A stretch of 64,000 bases of DNA from Paenibacillus aurantius (GTDB taxonomy: Bacteria; Bacillota; Bacilli; Paenibacillales; NBRC-103111). The notes beneath the pieces are model-generated. The model was not told the DNA's origin, made no database searches, and saw only the letters and a program-made list of their open reading frames with translations. The stretch covers positions 1,271,001-1,335,000 of the forward strand of contig NZ_CP130318.1 of assembly GCF_032268605.1 (NCBI RefSeq), given 5' to 3'. Within the stretch, counting starts at the first letter, position 1, and each line of letters starts with the position of its first letter. Below, piece by piece: positions 16,655-26,987 of this stretch. The position numbers and the translations under genes were made by a program.

Positions 16655-18052
16655 ATGCAGGAAGCCCGCAGGACCAACCGGTCCTTGGTAACGGTAGGAT
16701 TGCTGTTTGCTTTGTTTGTGGGGGCGCTGGATACGACGGTCGTGAGTACGGCCATGCCACACATCATGGGCGAGCTGAAGGGGCTGGCCCTGGTGAGTTG
16801 GATCTTCACCATCTATACGCTGGCCACCTGCGTGACGACGCCCATCTTCGGCAAGCTCGCCGACCTCTTCGGGAGGAAGTCCGTCTTTGTGTGGGGCCTG
16901 GCTCTCTTTGTGCTGGGCTCCATTCTTTGCGGAGCGGCCCAGACGATGCCCCAGCTGATCATCTTCCGGGCTATTCAAGGGATCGGGGCGGGAGCCCTGA
17001 CGCCCGTTACCTTTACCATTATCGGGGATCTGTACCCGGGGGAGCAGAGAGGAAGGGTCCAGGGGGTTTTCGCCTCCGTCTGGTCGGTCGCTGCGCTTCT
17101 AGGACCCTTGGTCGGCGGGTATTTCGTCGATGTCGTCACGTGGCGGTGGATTTTCTATATGAACGTTCCCGTCGGAATCATCGCCTTCGGGCTGGTGGTC
17201 GGCGCTCTGCACGAGCCCTTCGAGAAGAAGACCAAAAGCATTGACTACGCCGGGGCGCTGACCTTCACCATAGGGATCACCGCTCTGCTGTATGCCCTGT
17301 TAAGCGGCGGCATCCACTATTCGTGGAGCTCGGGTGTGGAGATCGGGCTGTTGGTTCTAGCTCTTGTCTTCCTGCTTGCTTTCATAGGGATTGAGAAGCG
17401 TGCCCCGGAACCGATGCTGCCCCTGGACTTGTTCCGCAGCCGGCGGATGACCCTGCTGTATGTTATGGCTTTTCTGGCCTTCTGCGTCGTCTCGGGGGTG
17501 TCCATCTATATCCCGATGTGGATCCAGACGCTTCTCGGACGCAGTGCGACGAGCTCCGGTCTCACGCTGATGCCGATGTCCCTCGCTTGGCCCTTCGCGG
17601 CCAACCTGTCGGGACGCCTGATGTACCGGCTCGGCCCGAAAACCTTTGTGGTCACCGGGGCCGCCTTCGTAGCGGGAGGCTCCTTGTGGCTCGCTTTCGT
17701 GTCCACGGCGTCCCCTTACTGGTTTCTCGCAGGCGTCTTGATTCTGATCGGCTTCGGGATGGGCTGCATGACGACTCCTGCCATGGTTCTGATCCAGACC
17801 TCGGTGACGGCCTCCCGACGCGGGGTGGCCACCTCCACCAATTCCCTGATGAACGCCTTCGGCCAGACCGTGGGGGTGGCGGTGTTCGGGGCGTTGTTCA
17901 ACCGCTATGCGACGGACCATGCCCCGGAGCAGCTGGCAACAGGGATTCATATGGTCTTCCTTCTCCTCGTGGGAATCGCCTTGGTGAACCTGCTGGCCGT
18001 CAGCCTGCTCCCGTCCGCGCAATCGGGCGGGCAGGAAGAGACGTCCCGGTAG
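16655..18052 (+). CDS. DHA2-family MFS drug exporter
   Basis: A 465-residue membrane protein of the EmrB/QacA type, expected to have 14 helices. DTTVVSTAMPHI in helix 1 is the DHA2 motif D1; LADLFGRKSVF is motif A after helix 2; GAGALTPVTFTI and GPLVGGYFVD are motif C-like sequences. Such carriers expel drugs or metabolites by proton antiport. AAGGAGG precedes the ATG at 16655. No regulator gene is adjacent. Confidence 0.9.
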   Translation: MQEARRTNRSLVTVGLLFALFVGALDTTVVSTAMPHIMGELKGLALVSWIFTIYTLATCVTTPIFGKLADLFGRKSVFVWGLALFVLGSILCGAAQTMPQLIIFRAIQGIGAGALTPVTFTIIGDLYPGEQRGRVQGVFASVWSVAALLGPLVGGYFVDVVTWRWIFYMNVPVGIIAFGLVVGALHEPFEKKTKSIDYAGALTFTIGITALLYALLSGGIHYSWSSGVEIGLLVLALVFLLAFIGIEKRAPEPMLPLDLFRSRRMTLLYVMAFLAFCVVSGVSIYIPMWIQTLLGRSATSSGLTLMPMSLAWPFAANLSGRLMYRLGPKTFVVTGAAFVAGGSLWLAFVSTASPYWFLAGVLILIGFGMGCMTTPAMVLIQTSVTASRRGVATSTNSLMNAFGQTVGVAVFGALFNRYATDHAPEQLATGIHMVFLLLVGIALVNLLAVSLLPSAQSGGQEETSR

Positions 18053-18102
18053 AAGAAGCGCCTTTGACGCGCTTCCCAGGCAAGCGGGGGATAGTAACAT
18101 AA

Positions 18103-18130
18103 AAAAGGAGAGCCGCCCGGCTCTCCTTTT
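18103..18130. terminator. Bidirectional terminator between MFS gene and hemQ
   Basis: AAAAGGAGAGCC / GGCTCTCCTTTT with a 4-base loop; T6 on the minus strand, T4 on the plus strand. Confidence 0.85.
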
Positions 18131-18166
18131 CCATTTATCTCACTCCCGTGAAGCATGGGACAGGCG

Positions 18167-18913
18167 TTACACCTGCAGCATGTTCTCGAACTTCTCCGCA
18201 TCAAGCCGGTTGCCGACATAGAAGTCGCCGAAGTCTCCGTAGCGGGCGCTGACTTCATCGAACCGCATCTCATAGACGAGCTTCTTGAAGGTAAGGGCAT
18301 CGTCGGAGAACAGGGTGACGCCCCATTCCCAATCGTCGAGGCCGACGGAGCCCGTAATGATCTGCTTCACTCGTCCGGCGTAGCTGCGGCCGATCATTCC
18401 GTGGCTGCGCATCATGGACCGGCGCTCTTCCATGCCGAGCATGTACCAGTTGTCATTGCCGGAGCGGCGCTTGTTCATCGGGTAGAAGCAGATGTGCTTC
18501 GTTTGGGGAAGCTGGGGCTTCAGGCGGGCCACAATCTCCGGATCCTGCATAGGATCGACGCCCGGCTTCGCCATATAGCTGCTCAGCTCCACGACGGATA
18601 CATAGGAGTAGACCGGAATCGTGTGCTGGGCGAAGGTCGTCTTGTTAAAGGCGGTTTCGAGCTCGTTCAGCTCCTCGAGCGTTTCGCGCAGATGCATGAA
18701 GACGATGTCCGCCTTCTGCCCGACGATGCTGTATACCACCGTGCTGCCGGTCTTGCTTTCGCCGATGGCTTTCCATTCTTCAAGGAAGGACCTCAGCTCG
18801 TCCAGCGAGCGGGCTCTTTCTTCATCCGAAACATATTTCCAGGAAGACCAGTTAATCGTGCGGAAATCGTGAAGAGCATACCAGCCCTCCAACGTTTGTA
18901 CGGCTTCACTCAT
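18167..18913 (-). CDS. hemQ: Coproheme decarboxylase HemQ
   Basis: A 248-residue chlorite-dismutase-family protein that carries out the last step of the coproporphyrin-dependent heme pathway of Gram-positives (coproheme III to heme b with peroxide). The heme ligand His is H171 ([14 protein letters not shown]) and the radical-forming Tyr is Y144 (FYPMNKRR). Length is normal. The ATG at 18913 follows AGGGGTG. It links functionally to ctaA, since both feed cytochrome oxidase assembly. Confidence 0.93.
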   Translation of the reverse strand: MSEAVQTLEGWYALHDFRTINWSSWKYVSDEERARSLDELRSFLEEWKAIGESKTGSTVVYSIVGQKADIVFMHLRETLEELNELETAFNKTTFAQHTIPVYSYVSVVELSSYMAKPGVDPMQDPEIVARLKPQLPQTKHICFYPMNKRRSGNDNWYMLGMEERRSMMRSHGMIGRSYAGRVKQIITGSVGLDDWEWGVTLFSDDALTFKKLVYEMRFDEVSARYGDFGDFYVGNRLDAEKFENMLQV

Positions 18914-18954
18914 GTTAGGTTACACCCCTTAAGCAGTGTGATTTGGCTCTATTT

Positions 18955-18983
18955 ATTGTAGCCAACTTCGACCCAAAGGGCAA
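18955..18983 (-). promoter_or_regulatory. Sigma-A-type promoter for hemQ
   Basis: On the minus strand TTGCCC (18983-18978), 17-bp spacer and TACAAT (18960-18955). Confidence 0.55.
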
Positions 18984-19071
18984 ACGGGCCCCCCCTCCGT
19001 CACCAAATCGTCTTTCCTCCGCCGTCACACAATTGTCGTACCCGGGAGCTTCCCTGCCGGGCAGGCAAACC

Positions 19072-19101
19072 TTTACATCCGCTTAGGCCGTGCGCTACAA
19101 T
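19072..19101 (+). promoter_or_regulatory. Promoter for YuiB-like gene
   Basis: TTTACA (19072-19077), 18-bp spacer, TACAAT (19096-19101). Confidence 0.5.
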
Positions 19102-19183
19102 ATAAGGAAGTGTGCGGTAAGCGACGTGCGGTCCGATGGATTGCCCTCGCAGCCCCGAAAGACAGCAATAGGAGTGAAGACCT

Positions 19184-19504
19184 GTGAGTGCAGCATCAAC
19201 CGGCGGCAATCTGATCGTAGATATTTTACAGAACGTTGTTCTGATCATTCTTGCGTTCGTCATGTTCTTCGGGCTCGGCTTTATCATCAATATGCTGATG
19301 AAGACGACCTGGTTTCCCATTTACGGCTATGTGGTTTTCGTCATCGGGCTCGTCTACTGGAGCTGGGGCTCCGATACGTTCTGGAACAACCTGACCGGCT
19401 ATTCGATCGCCGATATTCTTCCGATGATCAGCGGGCTGGGCGGCGCCATTGTGAGCGGCTATACGATCCGGATGCTGAGGCTGAAGGGCTTCAAAATGTT
19501 CTAG
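19184..19504 (+). CDS. YuiB-like small membrane protein
   Basis: 106 residues with three hydrophobic helices (about 12-38, 43-60 and 78-97). It resembles YuiB of Bacillus, found near NADH dehydrogenase genes, but function is unknown. The start is GTG at 19184 behind AGGAGTG. It is followed by a short gap and then dnaB. Confidence 0.65.
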   Translation: MSAASTGGNLIVDILQNVVLIILAFVMFFGLGFIINMLMKTTWFPIYGYVVFVIGLVYWSWGSDTFWNNLTGYSIADILPMISGLGGAIVSGYTIRMLRLKGFKMF

Positions 19505-19699
19505 CGGCTGATCCGGCAGATCATCAGCAGCGAATGAACGCGGAACCTCTCCTGGAGCGGAGAGGTTCTTCTTTTTGGCCGGAGGAGGTCCGTTTGATTC
19601 CTCTCCCTTTCTTATCCGTCCAGCATTTTCTCTCCCAACGGACGGCCGGGCTGTGTTACAATGAAGGGTACAAGTCTTAATTGAACATTGGGGTTGGGC

Positions 19700-21169
19700 A
19701 TGATGAGAATTACCAATTTGCTTCATTTCACCGAGAACCACCGGTTTTGCGTTTATCGTGATTTTTCCTTAAGCAGCCTCGATTACCGCATGTTAGGCGG
19801 AATCTACCAGCCCATGGTCGGCGCTTATGCCATAAGCGTGTACAGCACGCTCTGCCAGCAGCTTGCGGCGGACCGGGCCGGCTTCTCGGCCCTGGAGCAG
19901 CAGCGTTCGCTGTTCCTGTCGCTTGAGCTGGAGCCGGGCGAGCGGGGACGGAAGTTCTTCATCGAACAGACCTCGAAGCTCGAAGCGGTCGGCCTGCTGC
20001 AGACGACAAGACGGTTTCTTCCCGCAGCGGACGATTATATTTATGAATACCAGCTGTACGAGCCCCTCTCGCCGGGGGAATTTTTCAAAAACCAGCACCT
20101 CACCATGCTGCTGCGCGACAAAGTCGGCAAGTACATGCTCCTGTCCCTGAAGGACGAGCTGGTGGCACCGGAGCCTGGCGGGATGGAGGGCTCGAATGCG
20201 GAGAACCTGTCGGTTCCGTTCTACGAGCTGTTCCGCCTGAATACCCAGGTGATCGATTACGAGCTGGAGCAGGCGCTTCACCAGACGGCTTCCACACGGG
20301 ATTCCAAAGCGAAGCTGGATGTGACGACCAAGGGCTTTACCTATTCGGATATCATCATGCGTTTCCCGCGCGGATCCCGGAACCGGGCTTTCGTGGAGGC
20401 GCTGAACGACCGCCAGGACCAGCTCGTCGAAATCAACATCATGGCGAAGAAATACGATCTCTCCCTGCAGGAAACGTGCCGGCTGCTCGATGAGGATTCC
20501 GTCTTCGACGAGGAAGGGACACTGCGCAAGGACGCGTTCCAGTACAAGGCGAACCTGTTTTACCGGCAGGGCAAGAAGAGAGAGGAGCAGGTGGAGCGCC
20601 ACCTGCAGAAGGTAGTCCCGCTGCGCTCCGACGAGACCGTTCCCGCCGAGGAGAAGCCGGTGGAGATGGCTTACTACCTGGAGGTGCCGGCTCTTTTTCA
20701 GGATCAGTGCGACGTGCACCAGTACAACATGATTTTGCGCAACGAGCCTTACACGGTGCTGCTTAAGAAATTTTTCTCCCAGGGGCAGATTCCGGACCGG
20801 ATCCTCGATATCTTCGAGAAGGTCGACCTGAATTACAAGCTGAGCGAGGAAGTCATCAACGTTCTGATTCATTACATTCATACGGAACGCCGTTCTTGGT
20901 CGAAGGCCTCCATTGAGTTCGTGGCGGCCGAGATGCTGGCTAACCAGGTTACGACGTACGAGTCGGCAGTCGAGTACATACGGGCCCAGATCCGCTACAA
21001 GGAGCAGGCGGCCGCCAAAGCTTCGGGCCAAACCGGCTACAAGAGCCGGACGAAGCCGAAGCCCCGCATCCCCATTGTACGGCAGGATACGACGGAGGAC
21101 GATCCCGTGTCGGCGGAGGAATTTGAAGAAATGAGAAGACTCGCCCAGAAGCTGGACGGCAAGCTCTAG
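19700..21169 (+). CDS. dnaB: Replication initiation and membrane attachment protein DnaB
   Basis: A 489-residue Bacillota-type DnaB (not the helicase). With DnaD and DnaI it loads the replicative helicase at oriC and at PriA-dependent restart sites. The N-terminal part (NHRFCVYRDFSLSSLDYRMLGGIYQPMVGAYAISVY) is the family signature; two DnaD-like C-terminal domains follow (about 190-300 and 320-440). Start choice: ATG at 19700 (with GGGG upstream) or at 19703; an upstream TTG at 19688 is less likely. dnaI follows directly, as in Bacillus. Confidence 0.92.
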   Translation: MMRITNLLHFTENHRFCVYRDFSLSSLDYRMLGGIYQPMVGAYAISVYSTLCQQLAADRAGFSALEQQRSLFLSLELEPGERGRKFFIEQTSKLEAVGLLQTTRRFLPAADDYIYEYQLYEPLSPGEFFKNQHLTMLLRDKVGKYMLLSLKDELVAPEPGGMEGSNAENLSVPFYELFRLNTQVIDYELEQALHQTASTRDSKAKLDVTTKGFTYSDIIMRFPRGSRNRAFVEALNDRQDQLVEINIMAKKYDLSLQETCRLLDEDSVFDEEGTLRKDAFQYKANLFYRQGKKREEQVERHLQKVVPLRSDETVPAEEKPVEMAYYLEVPALFQDQCDVHQYNMILRNEPYTVLLKKFFSQGQIPDRILDIFEKVDLNYKLSEEVINVLIHYIHTERRSWSKASIEFVAAEMLANQVTTYESAVEYIRAQIRYKEQAAAKASGQTGYKSRTKPKPRIPIVRQDTTEDDPVSAEEFEEMRRLAQKLDGKL

Positions 21170-21258
21170 ACGGATGGCCCGGCCAAGACGGAGGAGAGTA
21201 AAGGCAGGAATGTCTCCCTGGAAGGCGATGACCGGGCACAAGGAAAGGAGACGGACGA

Positions 21259-22209
21259 ATGGAGTCGTTGTCGGAGATTTTGAAATCGGTATTGGACCCT
21301 TCCCGTCTGCAGCAGGCGGAGGAGAAGAGCAGGCAGCTGCTGGCGGATCCGCTTGTCGTCAAATGGCGCATGAAATATCCCCAGGTGACCGATTCGGAGC
21401 TGAAGCTGAACATGAACCGGGTCTATCAATACATCAAGGAATACAACAGCTGCTCCCGCTGCCCGGGGCTAGAGGATTGCCCGAACGATATGCAGGGGCA
21501 TTATACGCTGCTTTCGGCCGAGACGGTCAACGGGGCTACCCATATTTACGACCAGAAGGTGTCCTGCAAGAAGTTCATGGCCAAGCAGGCACAGGATGCC
21601 ATCCGCAGCCGGATCCGCAGCTTCTATGTGGACGAGCGTTCCCTGGAGCAGGGGTATTCGGCGGATGAAATACTGACGATGGACCGCAAGCGGGTCAAGG
21701 CCGTCAACGCGCTGATGAAATACATCGACGAGACGAAGGAGAACGGCCTGCTGGCGAAGGGGCTGTATCTGTCGGGCAGCTTCGGCACGGGCAAAACGTT
21801 CCTGATGTGCTACATGCTTCACGAGCTCGCCAAAGCCGGCTACACGGGGGCGATCGTGTACATGCCGGATTTTTCCGAGGACCTGAAGGCCATGTTCAAC
21901 GAGCCGGCCCGGCTGAAGGATACGATCGACATGCTGAAGGACACGGACCTGCTTATCTTCGACGATATCGGGGCGGAGAACATGAACCCGTGGCTGCGCG
22001 ATCATGTGCTGGGCACCATCCTCAACTACCGGATGAACCGCAAGCCCACCTTCTTCACCTCCAATTACGACCTGGACGGGCTCGAAAAGCATTTCAGCTT
22101 CACGAGCCGGGACGGGGAAGAGGAGTTCAAGGGGCAGCGCATCATGGACCGAATCCGCCATTTCGTGGATGTGATTGCGGTAACCGGGGCTAACAAGCGG
22201 GGAAGATAA
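21259..22209 (+). CDS. dnaI: Helicase loader DnaI
   Basis: A 316-residue AAA+ ATPase that loads the replicative helicase. The N-terminal domain has the zinc-type ligand set CSRCPGLEDC plus a histidine (about residues 68-82). The ATPase domain has Walker A GSFGTGKT (173-180) and Walker B LLIFDDIG (about 232-239). AAAGGAG precedes the ATG at 21259. It forms an operon with dnaB and ends with a hairpin terminator. Confidence 0.94.
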   Translation: MESLSEILKSVLDPSRLQQAEEKSRQLLADPLVVKWRMKYPQVTDSELKLNMNRVYQYIKEYNSCSRCPGLEDCPNDMQGHYTLLSAETVNGATHIYDQKVSCKKFMAKQAQDAIRSRIRSFYVDERSLEQGYSADEILTMDRKRVKAVNALMKYIDETKENGLLAKGLYLSGSFGTGKTFLMCYMLHELAKAGYTGAIVYMPDFSEDLKAMFNEPARLKDTIDMLKDTDLLIFDDIGAENMNPWLRDHVLGTILNYRMNRKPTFFTSNYDLDGLEKHFSFTSRDGEEEFKGQRIMDRIRHFVDVIAVTGANKRGR

Positions 22210-22213
22210 GGAA

Positions 22214-22268
22214 GCGCCGGAAATCGGGGCTTAGAAGGGGCATCGGAGTTATTCCGGCGCCTTTTTTT
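22214..22268 (+). terminator. Terminator after dnaI
   Basis: GCGCCGGAA (22214-22222) pairs with TTCCGGCGC (22252-22260), followed by CTTTTTTTT. The loop is 29 bases. Confidence 0.75.
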
Positions 22269-22309
22269 TGGATGGACACGATGGGGAGGGAAGCTTTCGG
22301 GCAGCAAGC

Positions 22310-22338
22310 AAAAACCCGGTGCGGGTGCACCGGGCTTT
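22310..22338 (-). terminator. Terminator after small membrane protein gene
   Basis: On the minus strand AAGCCCGGTGCA / TGCACCGGGTTT-type arms (CCCGGTGC core) with a TTTTT run. Confidence 0.7.
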
Positions 22339-22357
22339 GTTTCCATGTGGGATGGAT

Positions 22358-22498
22358 TTAGAACAGGGTGATGATGGTGGCGATGATCCCGATCAGAAAC
22401 AGAAATCCGAACATAGCGCCAAATCCGATAGCCACGTCCATAAAGTCGTTGGTCGGTTCTTCGAGCACGTGCAGCTCCGGATGGTTCGGTTCGTTCAT
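22358..22498 (-). CDS. YqzM-like small membrane protein
   Basis: A 46-residue protein: an acidic N-terminus (begins MNEPNHPELHVLEEP), then one hydrophobic helix from about residue 22 to 45 ending in ITLF. The layout resembles the YqzM family of Bacillota. GGAGGGA lies 5 bases before the ATG at 22498, and a terminator follows. Function unknown. Confidence 0.65.
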   Translation of the reverse strand: MNEPNHPELHVLEEPTNDFMDVAIGFGAMFGFLFLIGIIATIITLF

Positions 22499-22676
22499 GA
22501 CTTTCCCTCCTAAACCTAGTTCGCAAACGTTACCTTATTGTAGTATACCCAAATGCGCGCAAGCTTGTAAAGCGGGGAGCCGGAAGGGCTTGGCGGATCT
22601 TTTTGACAGATTTGTGAACCCGGTGTTCCTTTATTTGTCTTGTATCAAACAGACCGGAAGCTTGGCATACTTTGAC

Positions 22677-22705
22677 TTGTCGACTTGAAAAAGGTAAGAT
22701 AATAT
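22677..22705 (+). promoter_or_regulatory. Promoter for trxA
   Basis: TTGTCG (22677-22682), 17-bp spacer, TAATAT (22700-22705). An overlapping TTGACT (22672) / TAAGAT pair also fits. Confidence 0.45.
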
Positions 22706-22749
22706 AAGAAAAGCATTTCATTCATAACGTCTATAGAGGAGGATTTACC

Positions 22750-23067
22750 ATGGCTATCGTAAATGTTTCCGACCAAAGCTTCACGAGTGAAGTCGAAGGA
22801 CAAGGAACGGTTCTGGTTGATTTCTGGGCACCATGGTGCGGTCCGTGCAAAATGATTGCGCCGGTGCTGGAAGAATTGGATAAAGAGCTGGGCGACAGCG
22901 TCAAGATCGCCAAGGTCAACGTGGACGACAATCCGGAGTCCGCATCCCGCTTCGGTGTCATGAGCATCCCGACTTTGATTGTATTCAAGGACGGCCAGCC
23001 GGTGGATAAAGTAGTAGGCTTCCAATCCAAGGATGCGCTGAAGAACGTGGTGACCAAACACCAGTAA
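22750..23067 (+). CDS. trxA: Thioredoxin TrxA
   Basis: 105 residues, the normal length. Active site W29-C30-G-P-C33, and the cis-proline loop SIPTLIVF near residue 75. It is the main cytoplasmic disulfide reductant, recycled by thioredoxin reductase. AGAGGAGG precedes the ATG. Own promoter and terminator. Confidence 0.96.
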   Translation: MAIVNVSDQSFTSEVEGQGTVLVDFWAPWCGPCKMIAPVLEELDKELGDSVKIAKVNVDDNPESASRFGVMSIPTLIVFKDGQPVDKVVGFQSKDALKNVVTKHQ

Positions 23068-23102
23068 GAACCCGATGTCGGGAATCCTCTTACCGTGTAA
23101 AG

Positions 23103-23143
23103 AAGGCTCTTTTCTGCTAGTTCCGGGAAGAGAGCCTTTTTGT
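23103..23143 (+). terminator. Terminator after trxA
   Basis: AAGGCTCT (23103-23110) pairs with AGAGCCTT (23130-23137), followed by TTTTTG. Confidence 0.8.
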
Positions 23144-23196
23144 TGTGGAGACGAAAGACGTGTTCTCTGGGGGTTAAGGGAGAGGGGAGAAGGACC

Positions 23197-25161
23197 ATGC
23201 CGGAAGCCGTATCGGAAGCGATCCGACGCAAGCTTGCCTTGCTGCCGGACCAGCCGGGCTGCTACCTGATGAAGAACGCCGATGACAAGATCATTTATGT
23301 CGGCAAAGCCAAGGTGCTGAAGAACCGCGTGCGCTCGTATTTTACAGGCAGCCATAACGGCAAGACGCTGCGCCTGGTAAGCGAGATCCGCGATTTCGAA
23401 TATATCGTGACGGGGAGCAACATGGAGGCCTTGATTCTGGAATGCAACCTGATCAAGAAGCACTCCCCCCGGTACAATGTCCTGCTGAAGGACGACAAGA
23501 CCTATCCGTATATCAAAATAACGAATGAAGAGCACCCGCGTCTCGAGGTGACCCGCAAGGTCCACAAGGACAAGGCGAAGTACTACGGGCCGTTCCCGAA
23601 CGCCTACGCGGCTCATGAGACTAAGAAGCTGCTCGACCGGCTGTATCCGCTGCGCAAATGCCGCACGCTGCCTCCGAAGGTATGCCTGTACTATCATATG
23701 GGGCAGTGCGTCGCTCCCTGCGAGTTCGACGTGCCCGAGGATACCTACGAGAAGATGCTGCCGGACATCAACCGCTTCTTGAGCGGCGGCCAGCTGCAGA
23801 TCCGCCAGGAGCTCGAGAAGAAGATGCACGAGGCGGCGGAGAGCCTGAATTTCGAGCGGGCGAAGGAGCTGCGCGACCAGATCGTCAACATCGACGCGGT
23901 CATCGAGAAGCAGAAAATCACGACGAGCGACATGACGGACCGGGACATTTTCGGCTATGCCGTCGACAAGGGCTGGATGTGTGTGCAGATCTTCTACATG
24001 CGCCAGGGCAAAATGATCGAGCGTCACGCGTCCGTCTTCCCGTATTACGGCGAGGAGTACGACGATTTCCTCAGCTTCGTGACGCAGTACTACAGCGACA
24101 ACCCGGCGCTGCCGAAGGAAGTCCTGCTGCCGGTGGGACCTGCGGAGGCGGAGGTGCTGGAGGCGGCGGAACAGGCGCTGGCATCGGACCCGGATGAGGC
24201 CGTCTTCGACGCATCCGGAGAGCAGCCGACGGCCGAGGATGAGGCTCCGTCAGGCGCCGGCCCGGCCGGGGAGAAGGCGGACGTCAAGGAGACGCTGGAA
24301 TCGTGGCTGAAGATCAAGGTGCATCTTCCGCAGCGCGGCTTGAAGAAGCAGATGGTCGACATGGCGGCGAAGAACGCCCGGGTCGCCCTGGACGAGAAGT
24401 TCCGCCTGATCGAGCGCGACGAAGAGCGGACGACGAAGGCGGTCGAGAACCTCGGCCGCTGGCTCGGGACGGACATCGTCCGCCGCATCGAGGCGTTCGA
24501 CAACTCGAACATTCAAGGGACGAACCCCGTATCCGCGATGGTCGTGTTCACGGACGGCAAGCCGGACCGGCGCGAATACCGCAAGTACAAGGTCCGCACC
24601 GTTCAAGGGCCGGACGATTACGAGACGATGAGGGAGGTCATCCGCCGGCGCTACGAGCGCGTGCTGAAGGAGAACCTGCCGTTCCCCGATCTCATCGTAA
24701 TCGACGGCGGCAAGGGGCAGATCTCGGCGGCGGTCGACGTCCTCGAGAATGAGCTGGGGCTGTTCGTGCCCGTATGCGGCCTCGTGAAGGACGCCAAGCA
24801 CAAGACCGCTCAGCTCATGATGGGCGATCCGCCCGCCCCCGTGCCGATTCCCCGGGACAGCCAGGAATTCTACCTGCTGCAGCGCATCCAGGACGAGGTT
24901 CACCGCTTCGCCGTCACCTTCCACCGGGACACCCGCGCCAAGTCGATGGTCGCTTCCCAGCTCGATGCCATTCCGGGCATTGGGGAGAAGCGGCGGAAGC
25001 AGCTCCTGAAGCATTTCGGCTCCATTAAAAAAATCCGGGAGGCGGCAGTCGAAGACTTCCGGCCTCTCGGACTCGGGGATAAGCTGGCGCGCACGATTAT
25101 TGAGGCGCTCCAGGGGGAACCGGCGCCGGAGAGTAAGGAATCTCCGGAGGGTCTTTCCTGA
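23197..25161 (+). CDS. uvrC: Excinuclease ABC subunit C
   Basis: 654 residues. UvrC makes both incisions in nucleotide excision repair with UvrB. The GIY-YIG nuclease is at about 15-95 (PGCYLM and IIYVGKAK), the UvrB-binding helix pair at about 195-230, the RNase-H-like second nuclease at about 385-540 ([15 protein letters not shown] and [10 protein letters not shown]), and helix-hairpin-helix motifs near 585-635. An acidic Ala/Glu-rich insert (about residues 310-365) lengthens the linker relative to B. subtilis. The ATG at 23197 has GGAGAAGG upstream. The last 65 bases overlap the convergent protease gene. Confidence 0.94.
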   Translation: MPEAVSEAIRRKLALLPDQPGCYLMKNADDKIIYVGKAKVLKNRVRSYFTGSHNGKTLRLVSEIRDFEYIVTGSNMEALILECNLIKKHSPRYNVLLKDDKTYPYIKITNEEHPRLEVTRKVHKDKAKYYGPFPNAYAAHETKKLLDRLYPLRKCRTLPPKVCLYYHMGQCVAPCEFDVPEDTYEKMLPDINRFLSGGQLQIRQELEKKMHEAAESLNFERAKELRDQIVNIDAVIEKQKITTSDMTDRDIFGYAVDKGWMCVQIFYMRQGKMIERHASVFPYYGEEYDDFLSFVTQYYSDNPALPKEVLLPVGPAEAEVLEAAEQALASDPDEAVFDASGEQPTAEDEAPSGAGPAGEKADVKETLESWLKIKVHLPQRGLKKQMVDMAAKNARVALDEKFRLIERDEERTTKAVENLGRWLGTDIVRRIEAFDNSNIQGTNPVSAMVVFTDGKPDRREYRKYKVRTVQGPDDYETMREVIRRRYERVLKENLPFPDLIVIDGGKGQISAAVDVLENELGLFVPVCGLVKDAKHKTAQLMMGDPPAPVPIPRDSQEFYLLQRIQDEVHRFAVTFHRDTRAKSMVASQLDAIPGIGEKRRKQLLKHFGSIKKIREAAVEDFRPLGLGDKLARTIIEALQGEPAPESKESPEGLS

Positions 25162-26734
25162 ACCGGCGGTGAAGGAGCAGAACCGCTGCGGCGGCGAGCG
25201 CCGGCAGGGCGATATAGAAGAGGCCTAGCAGGACGAAGCCGGCGGTCTTCTCTGTCGTCATGACAGAGAAGCTCATCATGAAGCTGTCCATGATGACATG
25301 GGCGAACATGACCGTATAGAAGCCGTACTTGAGAAAAGCATAGCCGAACAGCAGACCGAGCACCGCGACCTCGAACAGCCGGGTATAGCTCGGGTAGATC
25401 GTATAACCGGTATGCCCGAGCGCCCACAGAAGGCTTGGCGCCAGGAGGGCCAGAAACTCGAAGTGGAGCAGCTTCTTGAACAGGGCAATGCCGAAGAACC
25501 GGTAGGTGACCTCCTCCGAGATGCCTGCCACCCAGGCGAGAAGGGGGAGAAAGCCGGGCCAGAGCATATTGTACACCGACTGGGTCGGGTCGTTGACCCC
25601 GAAGGCATCGAAGGACTTCTCGGCGAAGAGGAGCAGAATTTGCTGGGATCCCATTAGAAAGAAGAACAGAAGATACCCGCGTCCCATGCTGTAGTAGACA
25701 TGCTCCCCGAAGCCCGGTTCGTTCCACCGGGGCCAGTAGTTCCGTCCCTCTCTCCGCCACAGAGCGTCTCCCGCCAGGAGGGAGAAATAGTTGGCTGCGG
25801 CAAGCAGCAGAGTGACGATCGCGGTGAAGACGAGGGTGACGATGGCGACCGCCATCAGATTCCCGCTTCCCGACTGGGCGGCGATCAGCGGAAGGGTATT
25901 AACGGAATGGATGACATAAATCCCCCCGAACAGGAAGGTCAGCAGGATGCCCCGGGAGAAGGAGATTTCCTTGCGGCGGCGGATCGTGTAGACGATAGCG
26001 GCCACCCCAAGCACAAAGGTAAAAAAGAGGGAGCCGCCGAGCATCCACTTCGTGCTCTGGCTCTGCTTATCCATGTACCCCGTGAAAGCATCCGGCAGTT
26101 CGAACGAAGGAAGAAGGGACAGAGCCTCGCTGCCTCCGACCTCTACATTCAGCACCAGCCGCGCTTCCCCCACAGCCGTGTCCTTGCCCTGGTACACGAA
26201 GCTGCCGGGGGTTTTTTGTTTTTCCGGGACCGGGGTGAAGCGGGCGGGCTCGTAGCCGGCCGACGCCAACGCCTGGTCCGCCTGGGTGCGGTCGGAGGCC
26301 GCCGGGCCGGTTCTCGGGCCGGTCGTTTTCCAGCCGGTCACGACGGCTTGCTCCATCCCGACCCGGACGGACAGCTGCCGGCTTCCGTTCTGCTCGCGGA
26401 TCTCCACCTGCCAGTAGTCGAGGGGGACCTTGTCGGACAGGGTCTTCTTGTACTCGGCGGTTAAGTCGTTCTTCTCCACGTAGGCGCTCATGGATTTGTC
26501 GTTCTGGTAGGTGACGCTGCTGTTTCCGGGCGTAAAGCCGGGGAACTGGCGGGCGGCCCAAGCAGACGCTGCGGCTTGGGCCGCCTCCTCGGTAACGGGC
26601 GGACGGCCCATTTCCTCGTCGACCCCGCCACCGCCGGCCAGAGCGTTCCAGGCCATGACCCCGAAGTACATCAGCACCCCGGCAAGAGCAAGCAGAAGCA
26701 GGTTCCGGTTCAGTCTGAATGGAAGCAATCTCAT
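25097..26734 (-). CDS. CPBP-family intramembrane metalloprotease
   Basis: 545 residues. The N-terminal part has one signal-anchor helix (about 12-30) followed by an extracytoplasmic domain to about 220. After that come several membrane helices and the CPBP (Abi/CAAX-protease-like) domain. Catalytic motifs are visible: E407-E408-x-x-x-R412 (EEVTYR), FLLWALGH-type HxxxT segment, and FAHVIMD near the end. Prenyl-processing or bacteriocin-immunity roles are known for the family, but none is evident here. The Pro-rich C-terminal tail is encoded within the 3' end of uvrC on the opposite strand. Confidence 0.85.
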   Translation of the reverse strand: MRLLPFRLNRNLLLLALAGVLMYFGVMAWNALAGGGGVDEEMGRPPVTEEAAQAAASAWAARQFPGFTPGNSSVTYQNDKSMSAYVEKNDLTAEYKKTLSDKVPLDYWQVEIREQNGSRQLSVRVGMEQAVVTGWKTTGPRTGPAASDRTQADQALASAGYEPARFTPVPEKQKTPGSFVYQGKDTAVGEARLVLNVEVGGSEALSLLPSFELPDAFTGYMDKQSQSTKWMLGGSLFFTFVLGVAAIVYTIRRRKEISFSRGILLTFLFGGIYVIHSVNTLPLIAAQSGSGNLMAVAIVTLVFTAIVTLLLAAANYFSLLAGDALWRREGRNYWPRWNEPGFGEHVYYSMGRGYLLFFFLMGSQQILLLFAEKSFDAFGVNDPTQSVYNMLWPGFLPLLAWVAGISEEVTYRFFGIALFKKLLHFEFLALLAPSLLWALGHTGYTIYPSYTRLFEVAVLGLLFGYAFLKYGFYTVMFAHVIMDSFMMSFSVMTTEKTAGFVLLGLFYIALPALAAAAVLLLHRRFRKDPPEIPYSPAPVPPGAPQ

Positions 26735-26944
26735 GTCCCCTTTTTATGGAAATGTTACAAATCATTATACCTGTTTGCTTGAGGGCGGTACAACCGGCCG
26801 CGCTTGACCCGGGCGAGAGGCGGGGAAAAGCAGTGCGCAAGGGCAAGAGCGGGCAAAGAAGAACAAATGAAAGCTAGCTCCCCGCCTTATGAAAGATTAA
26901 GTCCAATTTTCATGAAAATCCGTTCTTTTCCGTTAATATTGACT

Positions 26945-26973
26945 TTGTGAATCGGACGGAAGCAGGCTATAAT
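26945..26973 (+). promoter_or_regulatory. Promoter of the ktr operon
   Basis: TTGTGA (26945-26950), 17-bp spacer, TATAAT (26968-26973), just upstream of the riboswitch. Confidence 0.6.
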
Positions 26974-26987
26974 CGAAATCAATTGAA

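Noticed and set aside
19793-21241. Long minus-strand open frame (482 codons) opposite dnaB
   Set aside because: Exact shadow of dnaB in high-GC DNA; no ribosome binding site and no recognisable domain.
22645-24027. Long minus-strand open frame (460 codons) opposite trxA and uvrC
   Set aside because: It runs antisense through two certain genes and a terminator; no family match.
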